From Phoronis australis (lineage: Eukaryota; Phoronida; Phoronidae), in contig NMRA01000342.1 in assembly GCA_002633005.1 (NCBI GenBank), positions 119,063 to 183,062 on the forward strand: a stretch of DNA of 64,000 bases, given 5' to 3'. The notes under the pieces are model-generated. The model was not told the DNA's origin. It ran no database searches and was given only the letters and a program-made list of their open reading frames with translations. Below, one piece after another: positions 11,501-21,889 of the stretch (position 1 is the first letter of the stretch; the number at the start of each line of letters is the position of its first letter). A program made the position numbers and the translations under genes.

Positions 11501-14025
11501 CATTTGCCCGACAAACAACCCGTTGCTGAGTGGAAAACTTATTGTTTGTTAGTCGATATTACGCAAGGGGGCGGAGCTTGCGATAGGTCAAGCCATCAAC
11601 GGAATCTTGGTTTAAACTTTCAAGGTTTTATTTTGCAGATTGTTCAGGTCTGCGATACGTCGTTCAAGAAATACGCAGAAGTCACTCACGACGTGTCTGT
11701 TATGGAATTCCTAAATAAAGAAAATAGAAAACGCTCCGTCGGGGCGCGCCACTGGACGGAAACACTTGTAAACATTCCCGCTTTGCCGCCGTCCCGTCTG
11801 GATGGTTGTGAACACATTGATATCAAATACGAACTGGTGGTAAGTTAAGGAATCGTGGATTCTATGACGCAAGGCTTCTGGCGACGTTTCAATTATGTTT
11901 AGCCTAAACTGACTGACTGTTTTCCTTTACCGTGATGTAATTACTTAAACACTCCCGGCGAATACCCCCCCCCCCTCCCACACACACACACACTGCACGC
12001 ACAACCGTTTTCACTACATAAGCGTGCATACACGTGCACACGTCATTCGTTCATCTTATACAACTCTCATCGTGGGCTGGTGAACACAGTCTCTTGTCTT
12101 TAACTTGTGATTTTTTCCACCATTACAGTTTCACGTATCCGTCCGTTCCCGAGTGTTCGTCTGCGCCAGCGTACCTATCATCATAGGTTCAATACCTCAT
12201 TCCCACCTGATCATGCTGAAGTGGAGCCTCGCTTTCGCTTGCAACAGTAAGATTTCAAACGACGACACGTCCTATCTTAATGGCAAATTCAGACTAAAGG
12301 TGGCGTTCTCTTAAGGGTTTACCAGATGTAATTAAAGTAATTGAAAGCCATGTACATGCCAGCCGAAAGGTGTCTATATTTTAAAGACTGGGGTGCTCCT
12401 TTAAGGGGACAATAAACCCCCAGTCTTGAAAATAACAATTTTTGATTCACGACTCTTGGTAAAGTGTTTATATTTCAAAGACTGGGACAGTAAACCCCTA
12501 GTCTTTTGCAAAAACAGTTTTTGATTTAGGGCTCTTGACAAAGTCATTGGAACGACCACAACTTGTTCAATGACAGTACAATCGTGTCAGTGTTAGTTTC
12601 TTGGTTTGCAAAAAACTGACAACTAACTGTATTTAGTGCTTCACACAAGGCCCCTTGAACTGCTTGTCATGGCGCCTCATATCAGTTGCCAAGGCAGTAT
12701 GGTCGTTTTAGGACTTTCAGGCAATATATATAGTTATGATTTGTATGTATCAGCTTCGAATGGACAATACAACCGCTTAATAACCCATTTAGTTATTTTA
12801 CGGCGTTAAATAAATGATTTTGGCGGAAAACCGAGACAGGTTTCGAGCCCGGTCCGAAAGAGTTTAGGGCCGTAGACTGTACCAGTGCACCACTCAGCGG
12901 CTGACGTCATCGAACGTGAAAATAGAATACTTAAATGAGCAAACGCAACAATCGCCTGTGCAACAAACGGCATTGTACCGACATTTATACGCTATGAAAA
13001 ATAAGACGCAAAATTTCAATAACAACGACATCTTTAAATTAGTAAAATTTATGTCATTTTCTCTCACTTGTAAATCATCGATCTCCAGTTTGTATGCGAG
13101 TAAGGTGTGGTCGAGATGCTTTGTTGGACACTTAAACTCAGTAACCAGTGGAGACCTACTTTAGCAGACGATATTTTCACGATGGAAGTTTAGCATGATA
13201 AAATGTGTAGTAAGCTTAAAATAAAAAATATTTTACAGATTTACTTAAGTTCTGTTTTGTTTCAATTTTTATTTGGTTTTAAGTAAAAACATTTTAACAA
13301 GAAAAACTCGGGGTTTTTTGAAAAGTCACGACATCTGACCTCAGGCCTCTGACATAGACAGTAGTTACAAAAGCCGAGGCAAGTCGAGAAAGGTAGATAG
13401 ATTCATTGCAATATTTCTCGGGCAATAATTCTCCAAAATCCACTCGTGCTCTAGATTACGGAGGATAACGACTTCGCCATGTAATAAGCTACATATCTTA
13501 TGTTTTGCTGAAGTTTACTAAAACTGTTACCTGACTAAATTTCTGGCAAATTGGAATAAAGTCAAAAGTCGCATTCTACAGCCTTTCTATGTTCAGGGAA
13601 TATATACTTTAATGAGTTGAAGTCAATACTTTTGTAAATATTTAGCATAACTCAGATTCTAAGCGCCCGCTTTCTGTGCGTCCGCTTTTCTGTGCGCCCA
13701 ACTTGTGTGCGCCCGCCTTCTGCAAAAAACTTTTGGACTTATAGTACTGTAAACAAAGATATGTGTGTTGGGATTTTTAAAGATTATAGTCCATAACCTA
13801 TGGTACAAAAGATTACTTTTGGCTTTTGTTTCAGGTAAGTCTCAAGAGAGTTTGGATAAAGAGACACACAAGAAACCAAAGTACAAAATATATAAATTCA
13901 AAAGCGTCGACGCACTGGACTTATACTCCCTCGGCTCGTCGCCATCGCAACATGGAAAACTTCTACAATTCACGGCCTCACGTTCCGTATCACAGTCGTT
14001 TAATAGTTTAGACGGGATTTGCTAA
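8396..14025 (+). CDS. Alpha-arrestin (arrestin domain-containing protein), 5'-partial, four exons
   Basis: Four exons (8396-8575, 11639-11839, 12129-12246, 13835-14025) join in phase to give 229 residues ending at TAA 14023-14025. They cover the arrestin C-domain. Residues 10-60 have the ARRDC-type opening (LSCMLSVPRQGYVPGESI, matching the family S-x-K-x-x-R-x-G-Y-x-P-G-E). Residues 61-127 have the WTETLVNIPALPPS strand, corresponding to the ARRDC W-x-G-K-L-x-I-P-P-V-x-P-S. Residues 128-166 carry PIIIGSIP, matching the family PLVIGTIP. Alpha-arrestins act at the plasma membrane and endosomes as adaptors between receptors or transporters and NEDD4-type ubiquitin ligases. The N-domain and start codon are not in the part I could read. 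The C-tail shows no PPxY ligase-binding motif. The gene converges on DUOX. Confidence 0.85.
11639..11839 (+). CDS. Alpha-arrestin exon B
   Basis: Sixty-seven codons, phase 0 at both ends, with a TTTTATTTTGCAG acceptor and a GTG|GTAAGT donor. It encodes central C-domain strands, with RHWTETLVNIPALPPS and IDIKYELV matching the conserved ARRDC core. The 289-bp following intron contains a poly-C run (about 11967-11978) and a short CA repeat. Confidence 0.9.
12129..12246 (+). CDS. Alpha-arrestin exon C
   Basis: Thirty-nine codons plus one base, with a CCATTACAG acceptor and a donor at ACA|GTAAGA. It encodes the last arrestin strand, including VFVCASVPIIIGSIPHSH. The following 1588-bp intron holds a short imperfect tandem repeat (12395-12545) and a tRNA-like repeat (12838-12905). 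Confidence 0.85.
12395..12545. repeat. Two-copy imperfect tandem repeat
   Basis: Two neighbouring units share ACAATAAACCCCCAGTCTT / ACAGTAAACCCCTAGTCTT, followed by an AACA-TTTTTGATT segment and CTCTTGRYAAAG. The unit is about 80 bp. It lies inside the last arrestin intron. Confidence 0.55.
12838..12905 (-). repeat. tRNA-like SINE remnant
   Basis: On the minus strand the segment reads like a degraded tRNA: a box-A-like CCGCTGAGTGGTGCACTGG and then a box-B-like GGGCTCGAAACC. It cannot fold into a full cloverleaf with a proper acceptor stem, so I call it a SINE head rather than a tRNA gene. Confidence 0.35.
13835..14025 (+). CDS. Alpha-arrestin terminal exon D
   Basis: It begins after TTTTGTTTCAG with two bases that complete the split codon from exon C, then runs to TAA at 14023-14025. 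The C-tail (SQESLDKETHKKPKYKIYKF, DLYSLGSSPSQHG, SVSQSFNSLDGIC) is polar and low in conservation, as is usual for ARRDC tails. No PPxY is present in this frame. An overlapping frame reads PHVPYHSRLIV, but splice phase favours the frame given. Confidence 0.75.
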
Positions 14026-15714
14026 CCGGATCTGACGTGGCCGTAGTTCGCAATCTGAACATGTACATTCTTTCCTGGCAGAGATGAACTGCGAAAGGGG
14101 ATATTTGAGCACAAAACCCATTTTGGGTAAATAGACGATGGCCTTGTCCTTATCAAACAGACTGGTGTATACCCATGGTGTCCAACCGGGAGGGTCTTTG
14201 TTGATCCTCTTGGTGTCTTTACCTGCAACGATGCATTTTTAAGGGCGAACGCAGACGACTAGCTGAGCTGTTGTCCTCAAGTGAATCAAATGGCTCAGCT
14301 CATAGATTGGGAAATGTAGTTCATACGGTTAAAATGAGTTAAGCCTATCTTCAACGGTAACAATGTAAATTTGGTTCTTACAGTATGTTAAGAGCATCGC
14401 TTTTAGCCCACTAGTGCCATAAATTGTCAAATGTAACGAACTGTTGGGTGTATTAGTTCGCTTTTGTCTACGTCACCGCGAGAATCACCAAACAGCTGCG
14501 GATAACACCCACACCCAATGGTGTTCTATTCAGACCCCTATTCAATACAACCTTTTGTTGTTTGTGCCGGGATCTCGCCGTAACGCAACCTGGCCCGAAA
14601 AGGCAGCTTCACTTATCATTTGACGGGCTTGCACTTTCATGATTGAACTCGCGTTTTCTTATTTTACTAAGTCTGTGCTAGGACTATCTGGTTAGCCTAA
14701 TACATCTAAAGTAACAAAATTCCGTTGAAGTTAGGCTTATTATTATCTTTCATTGGCTATCAAGTCTAATCGGCTGCATGCTGCGAGCATCTACAATACA
14801 CCAGAAAAAAATAGCTAAGATCACGTGCTGTCATTAAAAATACACGGCAATATCTCGCAGAATCTTGCGAGATCTTGTCTTTCTAGCGAGGCAATAGCGT
14901 TTTTGAATCTGGCTCACGTAACTGAAGTTTAAACGAGTACGACACCGTCTCCCGAGGCAGTGTCCTCACAGTGCTTATTGCCGTAGACGTAACCTGTGAG
15001 CTGAACATAATTTCTTTCGACTGACTCGTAGCTCTTTGCCTGCGCTCGCCCTAAGGAGATCCTTTTCCAAGTAATGGATAGGTCGACTTAGGGTCGTCAA
15101 AATCCAAACCTACGCAATACAGCGGAGAGTGCATAAGACAACATCAGGTGATTGTCTGGCCTGAATTCCGCAAATGCAAGAATCTGACTAAGGGAGCTGT
15201 TGTGATCAAGTGATTTGTTTGTATGGCGATTTCTCGCAAGTCTTGCGTGATCTTGCGTTTTGGAGAGGTTCTCGCGTCAACTGGCGGCATGCTTCTTCAT
15301 TCCCACGGCTGATCCGTTTGCCGCCTCTATCCAAGGGAGCGACCCGTCGTTTCCATATTTCCGGATCGTAGGGCCTCAATTACCCAGAAGGTCGTAAGTA
15401 TGGTCTTAGCAAGACAGGTCGTTCTTTGTGTGGGCGATACTGAAGCAATTGCGTCTGACGTCGCCAACATTCGTAATGCATGTTAATGCATTGTTCGTCA
15501 ATGTTGAATGTGTTTAATGTAATTGTCAGCAGTTTAGCAATATGTTATACAAATTGTTTGAGTAATTAGCACAGGTAGATAGACTTTGTACTTTGCTGAT
15601 GTGATATTAAATTGTTTTTCAAGAATAGATGTGTAGAGCGTCAGACAAAGATTTGAGCATATTGTCTTATATACAGAAGGCGCAGTACTGCATAACATTG
15701 ATGCGCCTAACACA

Positions 15715-16110
15715 GTGCAGGAGCGGATCCAGGATTTTGAGTTAGGGGAGGGCCCAAGGCACAGAATTTCGCCACATGCGTGCGCCCAGCCTAAAATGTA
15801 AGGATGCAGGGTCCTCGGTTTTTGGACCTTATAGGGGCCTAACTAAAAAAAACAATAAACGGGTTCGCACTCTCAACTGCCAAATAGTATCTGGGAGAAT
15901 TTGCCCCCTCTTTCCCAATCCGCCACTGCAGCAGTGGCGGATCTAGGATATCTCAAAGGGGGCCAACATTTTGTCTGTAAACATTTGGTCAAAGCACGAT
16001 TGTAGATGCGCATAGCACCGAATAGGGGGAGGTCGGGAGGGGGTTTCCGTTTTTTTCTTTAAATATCAAGCATTTTCCTGGATTTCCGAAGTATTATCCA
16101 AGAAAAAAAA
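15715..16110. repeat. Interspersed repeat with GCGGATCYAGGA ends
   Basis: GAGCGGATCCAGGATTTTG (about 15721) and GTGGCGGATCTAGGATATC (about 15936) are two related starts followed by G-rich sequence. A similar sequence in the opposite orientation closes the element at 51310-51548. This suggests a dispersed non-coding family in the genome. Boundaries are approximate. Confidence 0.4.
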
Positions 16111-16466
16111 GGCAAAAGACACGGAGAAAGTGTCAAACAGGAAAAACTGCAATGCACCACAACAATTTAACTCCTAATTTGATACTAAGAGACCTACTTG
16201 TTTATGGTTCACAGCGTTTGCGTGCGAAACCTTCTTTTGTAATGCTTATTGTTTTATATTTTGTGCAATCAGCTCGTAACAAACTTCTTGTATATAAAAT
16301 AGTCTTCAAGTGCCCAAAAGACCAAATCCGTTTTTTGTGTTGGCAATAATGACGAGATTGCTAATGTCAATATCTTGTTTACGCCGATGACGATGTTCTG
16401 TTAAACCCGTTGAACATCGCTGAGACTCTGAGCTCAGTTGCTATTGCTCAGATGAGAAAACTCTAA

Positions 16467-16670
16467 TTGGGATGGTTCAAAGGTATTTACAAACCTCGTA
16501 AATTCAAGGATCCTAGTGGTAAGTTACTGATCCTCTCCGCCGAGAAGAATTCCTTTTCCGAATTCCCTCCGGTTGCGCCAGCTGGTACTTTCATTATCAA
16601 TATACAGTATTCAAAAGACTTGAATATTGGTATGGAATACGTGGATCCTGTTGTTCATGACGATGTCTAA
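16467..16670 (+). other. Unrecognised 67-codon open frame
   Basis: The frame contains DPSGKLLILSAEKNSFSEF and EFPPVAPAGTFIINIQYS, ending in VVHDDV. Similar-looking broken frames continue to about 16860 (HSLIPTGLCFSGRG). The composition is more protein-like than its surroundings, and it may be a relic of a mobile-element or viral-like ORF. I do not recognise the family and assign no function. Confidence 0.15.
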
Positions 16671-19600
16671 GCTTTGTTGTGAGAAAACTTCAAGTTCCAC
16701 TCGTTGATACCTACAGGATTGTGTTTCTCAGGAAGGGGAAATAGTTTGTGAAAACCCAATGGCTATGGCCAAATGCGAGGACGGTTTGTCATTTTGCTTC
16801 GAACTGTCGCCTGTGAACTTAACATTGCTTTGGTCGAAAATGTCCAATCACTTCAGTAGAAGAGATGTACTCAAAGTGCATTAATTTTTTCAATCACAAA
16901 TCTATAGCAGCTTCAGACCCATGATTTGAATAACTTGCGGAAAATATTTAATTAGAGCTGAGAAATGTCGAAACGGGTTTCTTTGTGTAAATTAGTATAT
17001 TGGTTTAGATATCCTGTACTCTCTGTTTATTATATATTTGTAATAAGGGCCGAAGGCCTATTTACGTGAAATGCCTTCCTCTTTAAGGACGACAGTCATC
17101 AGAACACTCGTATTCATTGGCCAGTGGGCACTGTTTGAGCATGGATACAAACTCACTGAGCGGAGTCGCAGACTACTCAGTCTGACACTTGATAGCAAAA
17201 TGATCATCGACATGTGTTCTATCCACTTTTATTTGAAATAGTCGTTCGTTTTGCAGACAGGTTTTGCGTCCGTAACGTTACCTGGGTCTCTGTGGGTAAA
17301 AATACCCCGATTCGTATAAAAATGTATGTAAAATTCTCTACAAGAAGAACCCTAGATTGGTGTTTTGGCAGACAGGCTTATTGACGTCAGTGGCTCTTGT
17401 ATAAATCTGTTGACGAAATACAGGATGCAGTGAAAATAGCCGAGTTTACACGGTATTTCAATGACTCGTAACACAGTGGTCAGTTCAGGCAGTAATGTAT
17501 ACAAAACAATTTGTCTACAGTCCAAAATGGTTGTCAATTTGGCATTCCACGAATAAGCTGCTTAAAACCATGCTCATAATATTTTTAGTGACCTTAAAAT
17601 TTAAAAGCGTGTCGTTGCCATGGTAACCAGGCACTTTGGAATTAAAAGATTAGAGTAAGCTGCGCATGCAATATACCTACGAAATTTTAAAGAATTTTAA
17701 ATTGTCCGTTTGCTTTATCAAAGATGTATCGTAACCCGTTGAACAAAACCCAAAAACGTTTGCCAAGGCATAGCATGTACTCAATCACGGAAGTAGTTTT
17801 TTCAACTCTCGTCGCTAAATTTGCGTGAGTACGACTGAGGAATTGATTTTTTCCCGGGTTTTTTTGGTGTAGCTTCCATAGACTCTTTTGAAAAAGTTCG
17901 TTCTACCGAAGTAACCAGTCATGTGGCGAGACACCCTGTTCCACAAGTGAGTCGGCTCAACAGAGACTGCCAAACAACGTGTCGAAAATTTTGAAGTTGC
18001 CTAAGACCGTGTTAAGCAGGTTGGCTCGACCTGGCGGGTTTTTTATTGCTACAGTGTACACAAATAAATGACAATACATCAAATACAATGTATGTAGTCT
18101 AGAAAGCGAACTGTTATATCCAATGACTTACTTCAAAATTATAAGTGAGTGAAAACACCAAAAGTAAATAAAACAAAAAAACAAAATCATACGGCAATAA
18201 AGGAGACCAATCCATCCGAATTTCAAAACTAATTTAGACAATGCTATTGGGAGCGGATCTCCGTAGGGAAATCGTCTAAACCGTGTGAAAATTTAAATGG
18301 CATTGCCGCGCTTACGAGTTCGCAAGCGAAGAATTTGGTTAAAGAGTATGAGAGCGACAAATGAACGGTTAAAATTTGAGACTCAAGTAGCTCTTACATG
18401 TACCATGACAGTTGATAGTGAGTTTTTAGGAATATTAGCGGTTCTTGCTGGCGGGTTTTACTAATGTGTTTACAATGTTTTGGGCAGAATCAGCAAGAGC
18501 TGAGAGATGGTGATCGCCCACTCAACTTCCGTGGCACTCTCCAGTTCCGTCAAACTTGAATGTGACCGATTAATACCCTCTCCCACAGATTTCTGTGAAA
18601 TACATTTCACATTATCACAGGGAATTCTCTTGACTGACCGCGAAGAGAATTGTCCTGTAATTGTGCAAACTTCCTCATCAAATGTATGTAACGATATGTA
18701 TGTAGTCTAAGTAACAGAATAAGCCCAGCACACCAGACCGCCAAAATACACTTGATACAGTTACAGTAAAGTATCATTAATTCTAACTAATCGGCAAACC
18801 ATTGGGTGATGAAATGTTGCAGCAAATTGAAATCAATTTCACAGATGACGTTATTGCTCCAGACAAGCCTAGCGCACGGATAGGCGGGCAGTGGGGCCTC
18901 TTCTTTGAAATTTAAAATACGACTTTACTGGGCCCCTTGAGAGGCACATGTCGTCATCTTTTGAACACACTCGCGACAATTTCTAACCATGGAGTAATAA
19001 AGAAAAGCACTGGACACCTAGTTGACTTCATTGTAAAACGCATCATGATTAGTCCCAAAACTAAGTTCACAGTTATAGTCTGCTCTGCACGCCACCTGTT
19101 GGCAACATCAAGTGACCTAATTGAAAAGATTTTTGGTGGTCACAGTGTATGAAGAGAAACAATTTACATATAGAAAAGTAACAAGTATGGCTACCGGTGT
19201 TATGCCCAAGTTCACTCAACAAAAAATTGTTCAGGTAAACAAAAAGAGGCAAAATATAAATACAGAAACATGTTTGCAAGGCAATCATTGATTTATTTTT
19301 GCACTAAAAGCAGTCAAGAAATAAGTTTTCAAAGCCTACTTCGAACTGTAACACACGAGAATTTGTTGACTAGAATGTTTTGAGCAATGCTCTGAACATA
19401 AAAGCCAATACATAAATTGTCTAAGGTCACTGACATGTTTTCCTGTATTACCAGGGGAATTCTTATGTACTATTTAGACCACAATTCACTACAGCTACTT
19501 TTGGCATTTCATTCTCAGTTCGTATTCATCCAGAGACACAACAAGAAGCAAAAACGCCACTTCGCCTCATCAATTTACTTGCCTATGTGTTAGAGAGATT

Positions 19601-20661
19601 AGGTTGGATTGTAGTGTCATGTTGCTAAAGTATATATGGGACTGTCTGGGTAGCCTGCGCCATACACATAAGAAAAAATGCATTAAACAAGGCTCTAAAG
19701 CAAGACCTAAACTTTCTTGCCGTGATAGAATCTAGGAATTTAGCATTCATCTGGAACTTAGTGTTTGAAAGGCCTGAACAGCCCCTTAAATTTCTGAAAC
19801 ATTGTTCGACTCAAACACGTTTTTAATGTTCGTCACCCCAACCAAATGTATCGTTTTGGATGGTTATGAACAACTGAACTTTGATTTTAGTTTTGTAGAC
19901 AAACAGAGCAGCATAATATTAATTCAACAACTGTCACTATCAAAATTACTACACATGTATAAAAATTATATAAAATATAAAATTACATTGTCATACAGTA
20001 AGCAAACCCTGTATTCTACAATACTTTCTGTCATCTGCAAATTGTATACAAACAAGCCACAGATCATCAATACTTGCCCTGTCAATAGGATTTGAAGAGG
20101 AAATCGCTTTGTCAATAGCCACCTAGCTATCTTGTCAAAAACATTTCCGCAAACCCACTGATAGGAAATCAAGAAAGAAACTTGACTGAGATTTTTGAAA
20201 CTTTCAATAGCAACAAGTTGCCCTTATCTAACAATGCTCTGTTAACAATTTTATAATTCTTTTAAACTGTATAAGCCTTCATTAGCAATTACATCAATTT
20301 CCATGCAGAAGATAAATATCATTCTAAACTAAACTCACTTGAGAGTATAAAGCAACACTTCCACGGCCACTGCTGTGGTTTCTCAAGTGACTCCAGTGAA
20401 CATTTTAATAAGTTTTCTGAATGATATTTCACCACTGGATGACAGATAATTTCTATTCATATACATTAATTTCTCTTTACCCCAAAATAGTATTTTCTAA
20501 TAAATGCCCCCATTCATCAGTTCCGTTACAATCAACAATCCTCCTCAAAATGAGTTTTAGATATTTACTCTCAAGAGCAATTTACTCCCAGACAATGGTA
20601 AATCTCTATCATTCCTAAGCGAACAGGTTTTATTGCTTGTCTCAAGATATTTTTGAGCTGC

Positions 20662-20825
20662 CCGCCGTATAAAAAAATAATTGCAAGTGGTCTGGTATTT
20701 GCTGTAACAGACAGTTGCAGGCCAGTGGTTGGGCCCATTGCACTAACCATTTGGAACTATTTTTATATTTCAAAAATATAGAGCCGAGGAGCTATAGACC
20801 GAACCCTAAAAATAAGGCATCAGAA
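20662..20825. repeat. SINE body, truncated copy
   Basis: AAAAAAATAATTGCAAGTGGTCTGGTAT and, later, TGGGCCCATTGCA and GGAACTATTTTT match the element at 57805-58045 in the same orientation. The tRNA-like part present in that copy is missing here. It lies about 1 kb beyond the DUOX stop codon. Confidence 0.5.
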
Positions 20826-21766
20826 CTTGACCACAATCTGAGGAAAAATGTTCTCCATGACACTTTTCTCTTGATTCTACAGATCATAACATAAAATTAA
20901 TCTGACTTTTTCATCATCTTTATAATAACCATTCACATTTTGTTCAAAAGTAATACTTTTGGATTTATGCTGGATGTGCAACCCGTGACCTAGCTTACTC
21001 ACATCAACTTCAAATCAAATGATACAAACTTAAATTCATACAAAGCCCTAAGTTTCAAAATGATTACAGGTAACAGGGCATACTCACAAAGCTACACATT
21101 TGTCACGGAAGCTGACACCACAGTACTTATTGAACAGCCAGATAAAAACGTCAGGGTCTACAACTTGATTGGCACATATCCTGCCAGAACGATATTGCTA
21201 CACCTGTTTCAACAGTCTTTTCAAATTCCTCAGAAAAACAAATTGGGAGACTAAGCACGAAGGCACACCTACTGACCGTGATATCCCCATGACTCATAGT
21301 CACAGGTAATCCGAGTCAGTCTTGTGTTTCCGACTTAATGGTAAATATATATAAGGTAAAATTTCAACAGTTTGGGGCACAATATGGAGGACCAGTGAAT
21401 CTTTTTTCGCTTTTTCATAAAAGACACGTACCATCAAATTAATGCTTTACCGTGTTCAATGTCTGTAACCATAGTTACCATCGGAAAATATTTTGGAAAA
21501 ATGTGGGAGTCCACACCGGTATTAGACGACCTTGAAAATTGAAAAAAGGGAAACTCTGGCAATTATGTTAGTCTAAAATTGGTGCGATTTTATCGCATCC
21601 TATATAAATGAAGTCCGGCTGCTGCACCGGAAAAGCATCATACCAACTAGCTACCTTTAACATAATAAATAATATGTTTCAAGTGAGTACATCAATTACT
21701 AGCAATCCTAAACTGGCAAAAGCGTCAGCATTGTTTAACTTTGAACAGTAGCAAAATGGGAGAGGA

Positions 21767-21889
21767 TTAAAAGTTCTCAAAGTGATGGATGAACGAAGCC
21801 CCGTCAAATTTGTTGAGATTGGTGCACGCTTTGTCCACGGAGTTGGTCATAGGTGGCGGACCACAGCTGAAGACCCCGATCTTTGATAC
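21767..21889 (-). CDS. DUOX: DUOX exon 29 (terminal)
   Basis: Forty codons and TAA, phase 0, acceptor TTGCAG. It encodes the last NADPH-binding strand ([11 protein letters not shown], the CGPP nicotinamide motif) and the conserved end FIHHFENF, residues 1567-1606. The terminal Phe stacks on the flavin in NOX structures. Confidence 0.95.
   Translation of the reverse strand, partial: VSKIGVFSCGPPPMTNSVDKACTNLNKFDGASFIHHFENF

Larger units (their letters stand above)
14026..21766. other. Intergenic region between converging alpha-arrestin and DUOX genes
   Basis: No gene is supported in these 7.7 kb. Short open frames are scattered and unconserved to my eye. Two copies of a GTGGCGGATCTAGG-like motif border a repeat at about 15719-15960. 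Bases 20662-20820 carry a truncated SINE. Several AATAAA or TTTATT strings could serve as polyadenylation signals for either gene, for example minus-strand AATAAA near 20628, but none is certain. Confidence 0.6.

Noticed and set aside
13826-14011. Alternative C-tail frame ending PHVPYHSRLIV
   Set aside because: Splice phase from the preceding donor (one base) and acceptor (two bases) selects the other frame.
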